DNA from: a marine actinobacterium PHSC20C1
Lineage (GTDB): Bacteria > Actinomycetota > Actinomycetes > Actinomycetales > Microbacteriaceae
NCBI GenBank assembly: GCA_000153145.1
Contig: CH672415.1
Span: 1,608,767-1,672,766, forward strand
Length of the DNA: 64,000 nt
Direction of reading: 5' to 3'
Under the pieces are notes generated by a model. The model had not been told where the DNA came from, made no database searches, and saw only the letters and a list, made by a program, of their open reading frames with translations. This document shows, in pieces, positions 53,254-62,602 of the stretch (positions within the stretch are counted from its first letter, which is position 1; each line of letters starts with the position of its first letter). The position numbers and the translations under genes were made by a program.

Positions 53254-53823
53254 CTAAATGTAGATTGCGGGATCCGTGTAGTTAAAGGAATCCTTGGGGG
53301 CCTTGGTGCGCTTCTTGGGGCGTGCAACCGCGGGAACTCCAACGAGGAGCGAATCATCGGGGGCATCCTCGACAACTACCGCCCCCGCGCCAACAACGGA
53401 ACCCGACCCAACAGTGATATCTCCGAGAATCGCGGCCCCGGCGCCGACAACAACATCACTGCCAAGAGTGGGGTGCCGCTTGCCGCCGTGCGAGCTCGTG
53501 CCGCCGAGCGTTACCCCGTGGTAGATCAAAACATCGTCTCCAACAATGGCGGTTTCGCCGATGACCACTCCTGAACCGTGATCGATGATTACTCGGCGAC
53601 CAAGCTGCGCCGCTGGGTGGATCTCGACTCCGGTCAAAAACCGCACGAACTGGGAGACCACGCGGGCGACGAAAAACGCCCGCGCAGTCCACAACCAGTG
53701 CGAAAATCGGTAGCCCCAAATGGCGTGCATGCCCGAATAGGTAAGCCAGATTTCGAAGGTGCCCCGTGCTGCGGGGTCGCGCAATCGAACTGCAGCGATA
53801 TCTTCACGGGTTCGAGCAAACAA
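53254..53823 (-). CDS. cysE: Serine O-acetyltransferase
   Basis: 189 residues. It acetylates serine, the first step of cysteine synthesis. An N-terminal helical part (Arg-Asp-Pro-Ala-Ala-Arg) is followed by a left-handed beta-helix of hexapeptide repeats with Asp-His-Gly-Ser-Gly-Val-Val-Ile-Gly-Glu and Gly-Val-Thr-Leu-Gly-Gly. No ATG or GTG fits; the frame starts at a TTG at 53823. It lies 51 bases behind cysK and should be co-transcribed. Confidence 0.92.
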   Translation of the reverse strand: MFARTREDIAAVRLRDPAARGTFEIWLTYSGMHAIWGYRFSHWLWTARAFFVARVVSQFVRFLTGVEIHPAAQLGRRVIIDHGSGVVIGETAIVGDDVLIYHGVTLGGTSSHGGKRHPTLGSDVVVGAGAAILGDITVGSGSVVGAGAVVVEDAPDDSLLVGVPAVARPKKRTKAPKDSFNYTDPAIYI

Positions 53824-53874
53824 TAGGGCTATCCGTCAGTTGAGGTGAGTGTGGCGCAGGCGCGAAAATCGTTA

Positions 53875-54813
53875 CTAGTCGACGAGGTCTTCGTAGAGAA
53901 GTGTCGACAGGTAGCGCTCACCGAAACTGGCGATGACTACGACAATGGTTTTACCCGTGTTCTCGGGGCGCTTAGCCAGCTCGAGCGCTGCATGGACTGT
54001 AGCCCCTGAAGAGATTCCAGCAAGGATGCCCTCTTCGGCGGCGAGGCGGCGGGCCATCGTGACCGACTGCGTGATGTTGACGTCGAGAACCTCGTCGTAC
54101 ACATCGCGGTCGAGGATCTCGGGAACGAAGTTAGCGCCGATTCCCTGAATCTTATGGGGGCCAGGTGCTCCGCCATTCAGGATTGCGGACTCTTCCGGCT
54201 CAACAGCGACAACTTTGATTTCCGGGTTCTGCTCCTTGAGGAAGCCGCCAGCGCCGGTGATCGTTCCGCCGGTTCCGATACCGGCGACGAAGATGTCAAC
54301 GGCACCGTCGGTGTCTGCCCAGATCTCGGGGCCCGTGGTCGCGCGGTGTATGGCGGGGTTCGCCGCGTTAGCAAACTGCTGGGCTGCAACGGCACCCTCA
54401 GTGTTCGCAACAATTTCGGCTGCCTTCTCGACAGCGCCGCGCATGCCCTCGCCCGCTGGGGTCAAGACGAGTTCGGCCCCGAACGCACGGAGGAGCATCC
54501 GGCGCTCCTTGCTCATGCTCTCCGGCATGGTGAGAACGACGCGGTAGCCTCGTGCAGCACCGACCATTGCCAGGGCGATACCGGTGTTTCCACTGGTTCC
54601 CTCAACGATGGTTCCGCCGGGCTTCAACGCACCGGCTTTCTCGGCAGCATCGATAATTGCGACGCCGATACGGTCCTTCACACTTGCGGACGGGTTCTGG
54701 AACTCAAGCTTGGCCAACACTGTCGCGCCGGCACCCTCTGTTACAGAGTTGAGCTGAACCAAGGGGGTATTGCCAACAAGTTCAGTGATGTTTTTATAGA
54801 TGCGACTGGCCAT
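53875..54813 (-). CDS. cysK: Cysteine synthase A
   Basis: 312 residues. It makes cysteine from O-acetylserine and sulfide. The PLP lysine lies in Asn-Pro-Ser-Ala-Ser-Val-Lys-Asp-Arg, the substrate loop is Thr-Ser-Gly-Asn-Thr-Gly and the phosphate loop is Gly-Thr-Gly-Gly-Thr. It is the first gene of the cysK-cysE pair, whose products form the cysteine synthase complex in many bacteria. Confidence 0.95.
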   Translation of the reverse strand: MASRIYKNITELVGNTPLVQLNSVTEGAGATVLAKLEFQNPSASVKDRIGVAIIDAAEKAGALKPGGTIVEGTSGNTGIALAMVGAARGYRVVLTMPESMSKERRMLLRAFGAELVLTPAGEGMRGAVEKAAEIVANTEGAVAAQQFANAANPAIHRATTGPEIWADTDGAVDIFVAGIGTGGTITGAGGFLKEQNPEIKVVAVEPEESAILNGGAPGPHKIQGIGANFVPEILDRDVYDEVLDVNITQSVTMARRLAAEEGILAGISSGATVHAALELAKRPENTGKTIVVVIASFGERYLSTLLYEDLVD

Positions 54814-54932
54814 GATTCAAGGGTTCCTTTGCACGTAGGAGATCGATGGGAGCTTGCTCACCATAGTTACTAGCAATCTGTGCGCCAAATTTATTTCATC
54901 AAACTGGATAATTCTGTAACAGGCGCTGCGCG

Positions 54933-54965
54933 AAAAGAGGGCCCCGCAGAACGGGACCCTCTTCG
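54933..54965. terminator. Hairpin downstream of the nuclease/5'-nucleotidase gene
   Basis: AAGAGGGCCCC pairs with GGGACCCTCTT around a seven-base loop with a single mismatch, and the minus strand continues with CTCTTTTCG. A probable intrinsic terminator for the large gene that ends at 54992. Confidence 0.75.
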
Positions 54966-54991
54966 CGTTATTCGGCTAGATACGCGGCTGT

Positions 54992-57900
54992 CTAGAAGAC
55001 AAACAGCAGTCGCGGCCGGCTTGAACTCGACTCCACAGTGTCGTTACCGGAGTATTCGACCCAAATGAAGTGGATGCCGCGGCTCAGCTTCGGCAACTTC
55101 ACCGAAGTTTTGCCTTTGTTGCCGACTTCGGATGTCGCCACAGCGGTACCACCGTCATAAACGGTGATCTCGCCAGCAGAGGTGCCATCCTTACCGACCT
55201 TCACCTTGGTGTCCACGGTGACTGAGCGATTGCCCCACACGAACCAGGAAGAGAGGCTCGCGCTAACTTGCGACGAGATCTTCTCTACCGATTGTGCGGC
55301 CGACTCAGCCACACCATCCGCGTAGCCATCCTTACTCGCCGTGACCTGGACGCTCAGCTCGGAGCCGATGTCTTCGGTTGTGATGCGGTAACGACGGTCG
55401 GTAGCGTCCGCGATCGGTTCACCGTTGCGCAGCCACTGGTAGCTGAACTCAGGTGAACGCACGCTCCAACTACCGGGCTGGGCCTTGACGGTTTTGCCAA
55501 CCTCCACTTTGCCGCGGATGCCAGGGGCGCGAGTGTTCTCGATTGCTTCTGCCGTCGTGGTGACCTCGATCGGTACAGCAATCGAGGTGCTCGTTCCCGG
55601 GATCGACACGGTCAGCGCGAGAGTACCCGAGGGCGCTCCGGCTGGGATCGTGACGGTCACTGTTGCGCGACCCTGCTCATCCGTGGTGTCGACGATAGTG
55701 CGGTCGATCGTTGCCGATCCGAGCACTTCACCGTTTGCCGAAACCTCAACCGTTGTGGCGTTTGAGCCGCCGCGGCTGAAGGTGAGTGACGACAGGTCGA
55801 GTGTGACGCTGTCTCCGGGGTTGTAGCCGTCAGCATCGGGAGCCGAGACGACAGCGCCGATAGCGCGCTGTTCGAACGGCGGCGTTGCAACCGGAGTCTC
55901 CTCGAAGTAGTCGACCATGGCCTGCAGGTCGACGCGTCCACTGTCGGCACGGCTCGTTCCCGCTGCAAGGGTGGCGAAGTTATCGCCGCCCGCTGCGAGG
56001 AAGGAGTTAGCAACAATCTTGTAGCTTGCTGCGGCATCCACTGCGACACCGTTGAGGTACATCGCCGTTATCCGCTCACCCTGGGCTGCGGTGGGGTCGT
56101 ACGCGTAGGTCAACCCTTCCGAAACGCCGAGCTTGAGGAAGGGACGCTGGGCACCGGCGGGCTGCCACTGCTCTTCAAGAACCATTTTGATTTGGGCTCC
56201 TGTCAGCGACATTGTCGTGAGCGTGTTTGCGAAAGGCTGCACGTTCGCGGCCTCACGGTACGTCACGTTTCCATCCGGATCGCCAGCGCCTGAGGACTCG
56301 TAGACGAGGTCGGTACGCAAACCTCCCGGGTTCATGAACGCAATCTCTGCGCCCAATTCGGATGCCGCCCAGAGCTGAACATCAGCAACAAAGTTGCCAA
56401 GTGTCGACTCTCCACCGCGGTTCTCCGGGAACGCTGTTGCGCCTGCAGGGTTCTGCACCGCACGGAACATGCTGTCGGAGATTTCACCTACCTTGACGTT
56501 TCCCAGCACGTTGGCGCTTTCGGCTGCCGCAGTAACGATCGCCTGCACAGCCGCATCTGGCTCGAAACCAGCAATGGGCAGCACCTCGGCGCTGAAGGAA
56601 ATAATCTCCTGCGTTGCCGGGTCAACCGTCAGATCGAAGTGACCATAGTTGGCACCGTACTGTCCAGCCGAAACGACCAAACGTGGGCGGTCCATGCCTG
56701 GCACTGCAACTTCGTGATCGTACGCGAGGTGAGTGTGACCGGAAACGATCGCGTCAACCTTCGGGCTGAGGCCCATGACGATCTGACCAAAGGCCGAGTC
56801 GTCAGTTGAGGAAGCGATGTTTATCGTAGATGCGCCCTCGTGCACGAGCAGAACGAGAACGTCTGCTTCACCGTTGGTGTCATCACCGTCGGTGAGGTAA
56901 TCGGCTACCCGATCCACCTCGCTAACGATGCCGCGAATCTCGAGCGAAGCAATGCCAGCAGGGCTGACTAGCTCGTTGAGATCCTCAGTGACGGCACCAA
57001 TGAATCCGACGGTCACGCCATCGAACTCCTGCAGGAAGAACTCGTCATAGGCCGGAGCATTTGTTGCCCGGTCGTAGAGGTTCGCTGCCAGATACGGCCA
57101 GTCGGCGGCATCCAAGATGCGGTCGTCAACATCGGCACGTCCCTGATCGAATTCGTGATTACCGAACGAGCTCGTCGCGAGCCCGATTTCGTTGAGCACG
57201 TCAATCGTGGGCTGATCGTTCTGAATAAACGACGTGAACGTGGATGCACCAATGAAGTCACCGGCACCAACAAACGTGGTGTTGGGGTTCTGTGCTTCCC
57301 AGTAGTTCACCATTCCACCGAGCTGAGCTGCGCCCGGGATGCCGCGATCAGCTTCGATGCGACCGTGGAAGTCGTTCGTCGTGAGGATCTCGATCTCGAC
57401 AGGCACAGCTTCTGTGCTGAGGCCAATGCTGATCGGGTCGTGGTCACTTGAACGGAACACAGTGCCAGCTTCGGTTGCCCCGAAGGCGTAGCCCCGATCG
57501 CCCCACTCTGGAGAGTTGATATTCCAGACCGCCGCATCAGTGACCTTGTCGGCAAGCGACGGAGAAACGATGATGTGGTCGAGCGATCCCAGTTCACCGT
57601 CGAATGTGTAGGTGTACTGACCGTCAGTGCTGGCAGCAAGTGTGTCAACATATCCTGCCGAGGTGAACACCTGAACCGGGTCCTCCTCGGAGTAGGAGTT
57701 GAAGTCACCAACAAGAACAACCTGGTCGCTCTTGGCGGAGTCTGCCGAAATGGTGTCAACAAGCGCCTTCACTGCGGTGGCCTGCTCAACACGCTCGGTG
57801 TTGAAACGACCTTGACCGTCGGCGGGCTCAGCACCCGATCCACCCTTTGACTTGAAGTGGTTAGCGATCACCGTGATGAGTTCACCATTCGAGTCGAAGG

Positions 57901-59260
57901 TTTGGGCGATCGGCTCTCGCGCGATGTCCCAGACCGTCTCGTCAACCTGCGTGAAGCTGTCGCCCACGGGAGTGACGGATGCCGGCTTGAAGATAATCGC
58001 GTTCGTGATGAAGTCAGTGATGGCCGCATCGTTCAGCTCTGCTGGAGTGCGAACGTAGTCCCACGTTCCCGCACCGGCCGCCGCGTTGAGCGCACCCACG
58101 AGATCCATGAGCGCTTCGTCGAGCCCGCCACCCAACTTGATCGAGTTCTCGATCTCTTGGAGACCAACAACATCCGCATCGAGCGAGTTGATTGCTGCAA
58201 CGATCTTCGACTGCTGAATAGCGAACTGCTCAGCAGTGGAAGCACCACGGGCATCGGGATCTTCACTTTTCAGCGTCGTGAAGTAGTTGAAAACGTTAAA
58301 CGCTGAGACCTTGAAGTCGCCACCAACAAGCGGGGCCGAGGCTACGCGCGGGTTCGTCGATGCGAAAGTGGGGCGGTATTCTGCCGGACTCGAATCGTTT
58401 ATCGCAATCGTCGGCTGCAAACGCCAGTCGTTAAAGCCGTAGCTCAGAATGTAGGGGTTCGCGGGGAACTCAACGGTGTCACCATTGCGAACAACCGTGC
58501 CAGTCGAGAAGTACGGCTGGTCGCCCGGGTGCGAACTGCTAGTAACTTGGGCGTTGTAGCCATCGTCGAGCAAGATGCGACTCGCGCGGTTAGCAGCAGC
58601 GATCGCGTTTGCGGCATCGCCGGCATCCGTGGTTTCTGTGCTCTTGACGGCGAGTTCTTCGGGGCTGAGCCAGAGAGTGCCGAAGTTGTAGATCTGGTGG
58701 CTAGAGCTAACGAAGTAGTCGCCGGTTGGCGCTACCAGCATTGACTCGAAGGGTTCGCGGTCGTTGCCGACGACACTGGTGTCAAGCGCCGTTGCTTGCA
58801 CCTTTTCTGCCTCGGGAAGGTCCGCAGCGGCCGTAACGAGTTCAACGACAGCCGTGGTTGAGCCTGCGCCGATCTGGGTCTGACCGAAGTTTTCAGCAAC
58901 TGGGCCGGTGGCGGAAACCCTGTCGCCAATCGCGACGCCCGGGTTCAACTGGTTGAGATAAACGAAGATGCCATCTGAGGCGCCAGGAGTGGCGTCGCTT
59001 GCGCCGCCCGAACCTGAAGTTTGGATGACGATGCCTTTGTAGCCAGAGGCACCACGGTAGTCAGCGGTAACAACACCATCGACGGTGACGGTGGCACCTA
59101 CTACTGGGCTAGACGCTGACGTACCTTGCACGTCAGCAATGGTTGTTGTCGCTTCGGCGGCGATTGCGGCCGGTGCGACGATTGTAGTCAGCGCGATTGC
59201 ACACGACGTGGCAAGAGCCCCGATCGTGAGTCGCGTTGGCCTGCTGCTTCGATAATGCAT
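54992..59260 (-). CDS. Secreted ExeM/NucH-type endonuclease fused to 5'-nucleotidase
   Basis: 1,422 residues. A signal peptide (1 to about 34) leads to an OB-like nuclease N-terminus (to about 160), an endonuclease/exonuclease/phosphatase domain (about 310 to 610, Val-Gly-Leu-Gln-Glu-Ile-Glu-Asn), a 5'-nucleotidase metallophosphatase domain (about 625 to 900, with Thr-Asn-Asp-Phe-His-Gly, Gly-Asn-His-Glu-Phe and Ser-Gly-His-Thr-His) and its C-terminal substrate domain (about 930 to 1105). Two Ig-like segments finish the protein without LPXTG. It probably degrades extracellular DNA to nucleosides and phosphate. A large palindrome lies over its putative promoter. Confidence 0.9.
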   Translation of the reverse strand: MHYRSSRPTRLTIGALATSCAIALTTIVAPAAIAAEATTTIADVQGTSASSPVVGATVTVDGVVTADYRGASGYKGIVIQTSGSGGASDATPGASDGIFVYLNQLNPGVAIGDRVSATGPVAENFGQTQIGAGSTTAVVELVTAAADLPEAEKVQATALDTSVVGNDREPFESMLVAPTGDYFVSSSHQIYNFGTLWLSPEELAVKSTETTDAGDAANAIAAANRASRILLDDGYNAQVTSSSHPGDQPYFSTGTVVRNGDTVEFPANPYILSYGFNDWRLQPTIAINDSSPAEYRPTFASTNPRVASAPLVGGDFKVSAFNVFNYFTTLKSEDPDARGASTAEQFAIQQSKIVAAINSLDADVVGLQEIENSIKLGGGLDEALMDLVGALNAAAGAGTWDYVRTPAELNDAAITDFITNAIIFKPASVTPVGDSFTQVDETVWDIAREPIAQTFDSNGELITVIANHFKSKGGSGAEPADGQGRFNTERVEQATAVKALVDTISADSAKSDQVVLVGDFNSYSEEDPVQVFTSAGYVDTLAASTDGQYTYTFDGELGSLDHIIVSPSLADKVTDAAVWNINSPEWGDRGYAFGATEAGTVFRSSDHDPISIGLSTEAVPVEIEILTTNDFHGRIEADRGIPGAAQLGGMVNYWEAQNPNTTFVGAGDFIGASTFTSFIQNDQPTIDVLNEIGLATSSFGNHEFDQGRADVDDRILDAADWPYLAANLYDRATNAPAYDEFFLQEFDGVTVGFIGAVTEDLNELVSPAGIASLEIRGIVSEVDRVADYLTDGDDTNGEADVLVLLVHEGASTINIASSTDDSAFGQIVMGLSPKVDAIVSGHTHLAYDHEVAVPGMDRPRLVVSAGQYGANYGHFDLTVDPATQEIISFSAEVLPIAGFEPDAAVQAIVTAAAESANVLGNVKVGEISDSMFRAVQNPAGATAFPENRGGESTLGNFVADVQLWAASELGAEIAFMNPGGLRTDLVYESSGAGDPDGNVTYREAANVQPFANTLTTMSLTGAQIKMVLEEQWQPAGAQRPFLKLGVSEGLTYAYDPTAAQGERITAMYLNGVAVDAAASYKIVANSFLAAGGDNFATLAAGTSRADSGRVDLQAMVDYFEETPVATPPFEQRAIGAVVSAPDADGYNPGDSVTLDLSSLTFSRGGSNATTVEVSANGEVLGSATIDRTIVDTTDEQGRATVTVTIPAGAPSGTLALTVSIPGTSTSIAVPIEVTTTAEAIENTRAPGIRGKVEVGKTVKAQPGSWSVRSPEFSYQWLRNGEPIADATDRRYRITTEDIGSELSVQVTASKDGYADGVAESAAQSVEKISSQVSASLSSWFVWGNRSVTVDTKVKVGKDGTSAGEITVYDGGTAVATSEVGNKGKTSVKLPKLSRGIHFIWVEYSGNDTVESSSSRPRLLFVF

Positions 59261-59280
59261 AGCGGGAGGTCCCCTCGTGA

Positions 59281-59286
59281 ATTATG
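59281..59286 (-). promoter_or_regulatory. Possible -10 box of the nuclease/5'-nucleotidase gene
   Basis: The minus strand reads CATAAT, one base off the sigma-70 -10 consensus, 21 bases before the start codon. The place of the -35 box, 17 bases further upstream, falls inside the palindrome at 59299-59315 and is not consensus. Confidence 0.4.
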
Positions 59287-59298
59287 AAATCTGCGGTC

Positions 59299-59315
59299 TA
59301 CCCCCATTGGGGGTA
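59299..59315. promoter_or_regulatory. CsoR-like palindrome upstream of the nuclease gene
   Basis: TACCCCCATTGGGGGTA is a perfect 17-base palindrome (seven-base arms and a three-base centre). The layout of AT flanks around C and G tracts resembles operators of the CsoR/CstR/RcnR family. CGGTCTA (59294) and TAGACCG (59326) form a second inverted pair around it. It overlaps the expected -35 region, so binding should block transcription; the binding protein is unknown. Confidence 0.55.
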
Positions 59316-59456
59316 TGAGTGACGATAGACCGGCTCACAGCTCATTCCAAGGGTTTAAATGAATTGCTCATCTGCGCGTAACCGACTGTTAGTGTGCGCA
59401 TCCAGCGCATGTACGTGCGTCACTCAGCACAACAACACCCGAGATTCGGCGTTTGC

Positions 59457-60275
59457 TCAGCGAGTTGTCGAACGCGCAAAAGCGTGCGCCCGTGCCGCCA
59501 GCGAGCGCGAAACACGCCCAAAAAGGTCAAGGCTGGCCTGCCCTGGCCACCCCGCAGGTAATGCTGAATCTGGCAACCCTGGATCGAGATAGGGGATGAC
59601 TCTCCACTGATCGAGCGCATGAATGTAGCGGGCAAAAGCCTCAGCATCGCTCTGCGTCGGGCCCACCTGAGCCGAATGCTGAGCCAAGAAACGTTCGTGG
59701 AGTTCGCGCAATCGATCCAGATCCCACCACTGCGCTGCGGCATCCGCCAATGAACGGTCAGCCTCCGGTCGACCCGCGATGAAAAGCGTGGCACACTCAC
59801 GAAGATCGAGGTCGTCGAGAATCTCCAGCACCTCATCCTTGAGCGCTGCTGGACAAATCCACAGGCCGGTGGCGACAGTGCCGCAGCCGATCCACCCCAG
59901 CCGACGACGCAACTGGTGCCGAGCATCCCGCCGCGACTCGGGAATTGAAAATGAAATCAGGCACCAGCGGTCGCTCTCGCGCTGCTGGCGAAAACTGAAA
60001 ATGCGGCGATCCCCACTCTCAAGCATGGGCACGGCTTCGGCATTGACTCGGTAGCCCTGCTGGCCCTCAACAATCTCGGGGACCAGGAGGCCCTTTGATT
60101 TCACACGCGCTATCGCACTGCGAGCGCCATTAGCCGGGACTCCCAGTGCCTCCATGATGCGCACGAGCTGCGCCGACGAGATCCAGCCACCCAGCTGACG
60201 CAACTGCGAGCCAACAAACGTTCGCAGCAGAGACGTTGCGCTGCCTGGGCGGGAGTCGAAGTCATCCAGAATCAC
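59457..60275 (-). CDS. PaaX-family transcriptional regulator
   Basis: 272 residues. An N-terminal winged helix (Val-Pro-Ala-Asn-Gly-Ala-Arg-Ser-Ala-Ile-Ala-Arg) precedes a PaaX central domain and C-terminal domain. PaaX repressors respond to aryl-CoA in phenylacetate degradation; here the gene follows kynureninase by six bases, so a tryptophan-pathway intermediate is a more likely signal. That is an inference from position. Confidence 0.85.
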   Translation of the reverse strand: MILDDFDSRPGSATSLLRTFVGSQLRQLGGWISSAQLVRIMEALGVPANGARSAIARVKSKGLLVPEIVEGQQGYRVNAEAVPMLESGDRRIFSFRQQRESDRWCLISFSIPESRRDARHQLRRRLGWIGCGTVATGLWICPAALKDEVLEILDDLDLRECATLFIAGRPEADRSLADAAAQWWDLDRLRELHERFLAQHSAQVGPTQSDAEAFARYIHALDQWRVIPYLDPGLPDSALPAGWPGQASLDLFGRVSRSLAARAHAFARSTTR

Positions 60276-60281
60276 GGTTGC

Positions 60282-61508
60282 CTATTTCGTCATCAGAGCG
60301 TGAATACCTTCAACACCCAGTTGCACTTCGGCGAAGCTCGTACTGAGCGGCGAGAGCCCTAAGCGGATGCCGTGAGGCCGACGGAAGTCAGGAATGATCC
60401 CCTGCTTCCAGAGTTCGGCGTTCACACTGGCGAAGCTTTCGTGGTCGATAGTGATGTGGCTGCCACGCTCGTCGGCATTGCGCGGCGAGCTCACGGTGAC
60501 CCCGAGCGGAACGAGAAGTTCGTCAACAAGCTCGAGAGCATACTCAGTCAGCGCGACCGATTTTGCGCGGATCGCGGCAATGCCGGCCTGCTCGATGAGC
60601 CCGAGCATGTCTTGCATCGCGAGGGATCCCACAATCGACGGGGTGCCGCTAATGAAGCGACGGATGCCGTGGTGCGGCGCATATCCTGGCCCCATTTCGA
60701 AGGGACTGCTGCTACCCATCCACCCCTGTATTGGCTGTGTCATGCTCTCGATGTGTTCGGCGCGAACGTACCCGAAGGCGGGGGAGCCGGGCCCGCCGTT
60801 GAGGTACTTGTACGTACATCCGGCAGCAAGGTCGACACCCCATTCATCGAGTTTGGTTTCGATGACGCCCGCGGAGTGACACAGGTCCCACAGCACGAGG
60901 GCACCCGCTTCGTGAGCGAGGGCGGTGATTCCGGGCATGTCAGCGAGATAACCAGAACGGTAGGCGACGTGACTGATCACGACGAGGGCGGTGTTCTCAG
61001 TGAGTGCAGCGCGAACGTCGTCTACGGTGACTCCCCCATCGATGGAAGGATCGATCCAGCGCAACGTCTTGCCGAGTTCTGCGGCGATGCCCTCGACGAT
61101 GTAGCGGTCGGTCGGGAAGTTGCCGGTGTCGATGACGATCTCGCTGCGGTCAGGGCGCGCATCGATGGCCGCACGGATGAGTTTGTAGAGCACCACGGTT
61201 GTGGAGTCTCCGATGAATGTCTGGCCGGCAGCAGCCCCCAGCGTCGCCGCGCCAAGTCGATCGCCGAGCGTGAGAGGTAGTTCGTACCAGGCCTCATCCC
61301 AACCGCGGATGAGGCGGCCACCCCACTGCTCGCTAACGAACGAAGACAGTTGTTCGGCGCTCGCCCTAGTTGGACGACCGAGTGAGTTTCCGTCGAGGTA
61401 CGCCCGCACTTCTGGTGAGCGCACGAACTTGCTCGGGTACGCATGTAGGGGGTCGGCGGCATCCCGGGCGGCAGCATTCCGATCGGCAGTGTCGGGTGTG
61501 ATTGTCAT
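60282..61508 (-). CDS. kynU: Kynureninase
   Basis: 408 residues. A PLP enzyme that cleaves kynurenine to anthranilate and alanine. Conserved elements are Asn-Ser-Leu-Gly-Arg-Pro near residue 40, Trp-Asp-Leu-Cys-His-Ser-Ala-Gly with the PLP-binding Asp, and Tyr-Lys-Tyr-Leu-Asn-Gly-Gly-Pro-Gly with the Schiff-base Lys. ATG 61508 overlaps the amidohydrolase stop as ATGA and follows a GAGG site. No anthranilate-using gene follows in the window. Confidence 0.93.
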   Translation of the reverse strand: MTITPDTADRNAAARDAADPLHAYPSKFVRSPEVRAYLDGNSLGRPTRASAEQLSSFVSEQWGGRLIRGWDEAWYELPLTLGDRLGAATLGAAAGQTFIGDSTTVVLYKLIRAAIDARPDRSEIVIDTGNFPTDRYIVEGIAAELGKTLRWIDPSIDGGVTVDDVRAALTENTALVVISHVAYRSGYLADMPGITALAHEAGALVLWDLCHSAGVIETKLDEWGVDLAAGCTYKYLNGGPGSPAFGYVRAEHIESMTQPIQGWMGSSSPFEMGPGYAPHHGIRRFISGTPSIVGSLAMQDMLGLIEQAGIAAIRAKSVALTEYALELVDELLVPLGVTVSSPRNADERGSHITIDHESFASVNAELWKQGIIPDFRRPHGIRLGLSPLSTSFAEVQLGVEGIHALMTK

Positions 61509-62602
61509 GTGATCCTCATTAGCTCGGGTGCGGTTACGACGGTTGCGGTCATTAGCCACTCGGTCAAATCAGTGTCGGCCTCGGGAACTGTCGGTAGGTA
61601 ACTCGCCACAGCACCAAAGCTGGGTAGGCACAGAGAACGCAGCAGGGCATCGCCGCTTACCCCCGCGTTCTGGAGCGCCGCGAGCTCGCGTTGGTTCAGC
61701 CCGAGCGGCAGATCGCCGTTTCCAAGATCGGTGCCGTAGCGCACGGTGCCACCCGCGCCATGGAACCGTCGCAGATTGTCGCTCGCGATCTCGAAGTCGA
61801 CGCCACCCTGCCCGTAACCGTGGATGTCTAGGGTGCTCACCCAGGAGTGACCCCCAGCCAAGAATCGAGAATCAGTCTTGGCCATCGCAGCAATCAATGA
61901 ATCGTCGAGCCGCTCTGTCCACGGTGTGTGGGCAAGGCGGTCAACGCCAGCTTCGAATGCACGCTCGGCTTCACCGGCACCTTGAACGTGAGCGACGACG
62001 TCGCACCCTCGACTATGCGCGTATTCGACGACACTGACCAATATGGCATCGTCAAGGACGGGACCGTCTTCGCTGTTCAGCGCAATTTTGACCATCGTCG
62101 CGCCCGCCGAGACCTGATCGGCTACCGCCACGATTGCTTGCTCAATTGTTGAGACTTCACACACAGAGAGTGCTGCTGCCCACGCACGCCGCGACGGGTA
62201 GCCGCCGGGGGCGGTGATGAATGCTCCCGCAAAACGCAACGCCGGCGTCGAATTATCGGCCTCCCAGCCAGCCAAGAGTGCCGGGTCACCGCCCAGGTCG
62301 TCGACTGCTGCGAGACCGCCGGCGATGAGAGCGCGCGGCTCGGTCAATCCCAGGTGCACGTGCGAGTCGCGAAAGCCGGGAAGCAGAACTCCCGGAATCC
62401 TGCGAGCGGCAGCGGTTGGGGCAGCGGTTGGGGCATCCGGCACGACCGAGATTCCGTCGGAGCTGAGGGTGACCGTGGCTGGGCCATGCCACTCTCCCAA
62501 CCAGTAAGCATCAATCGCGAACTCAACGACCGGATCATGGTCGTGGTGCAGCGACGAGGTCGACGCTGAAGGAATTTCGGGTGGGCTTGCCGCTGCCGTC
62601 AC
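61505..62602 (-). CDS. Amidohydrolase, candidate formylkynurenine-pathway enzyme
   Basis: 365 residues of the metal-dependent amidohydrolase superfamily. Ligands are His81 and His83 (Asp-Ser-His-Val-His), Lys172, His205, His225 and Asp292 (Tyr-Gly-Thr-Asp-Leu-Gly), the set for a binuclear site bridged by a carboxylated Lys. GTG 62602 overlaps the stop of the dioxygenase gene as GTGA and is preferred to a frame reaching 62752. It sits exactly between tryptophan dioxygenase and kynureninase, where a formamidase is needed; that function is proposed from position. The related imidazolonepropionase-type enzymes act on ring amides. Confidence 0.8.
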   Translation of the reverse strand: MTAAASPPEIPSASTSSLHHDHDPVVEFAIDAYWLGEWHGPATVTLSSDGISVVPDAPTAAPTAAARRIPGVLLPGFRDSHVHLGLTEPRALIAGGLAAVDDLGGDPALLAGWEADNSTPALRFAGAFITAPGGYPSRRAWAAALSVCEVSTIEQAIVAVADQVSAGATMVKIALNSEDGPVLDDAILVSVVEYAHSRGCDVVAHVQGAGEAERAFEAGVDRLAHTPWTERLDDSLIAAMAKTDSRFLAGGHSWVSTLDIHGYGQGGVDFEIASDNLRRFHGAGGTVRYGTDLGNGDLPLGLNQRELAALQNAGVSGDALLRSLCLPSFGAVASYLPTVPEADTDLTEWLMTATVVTAPELMRIT

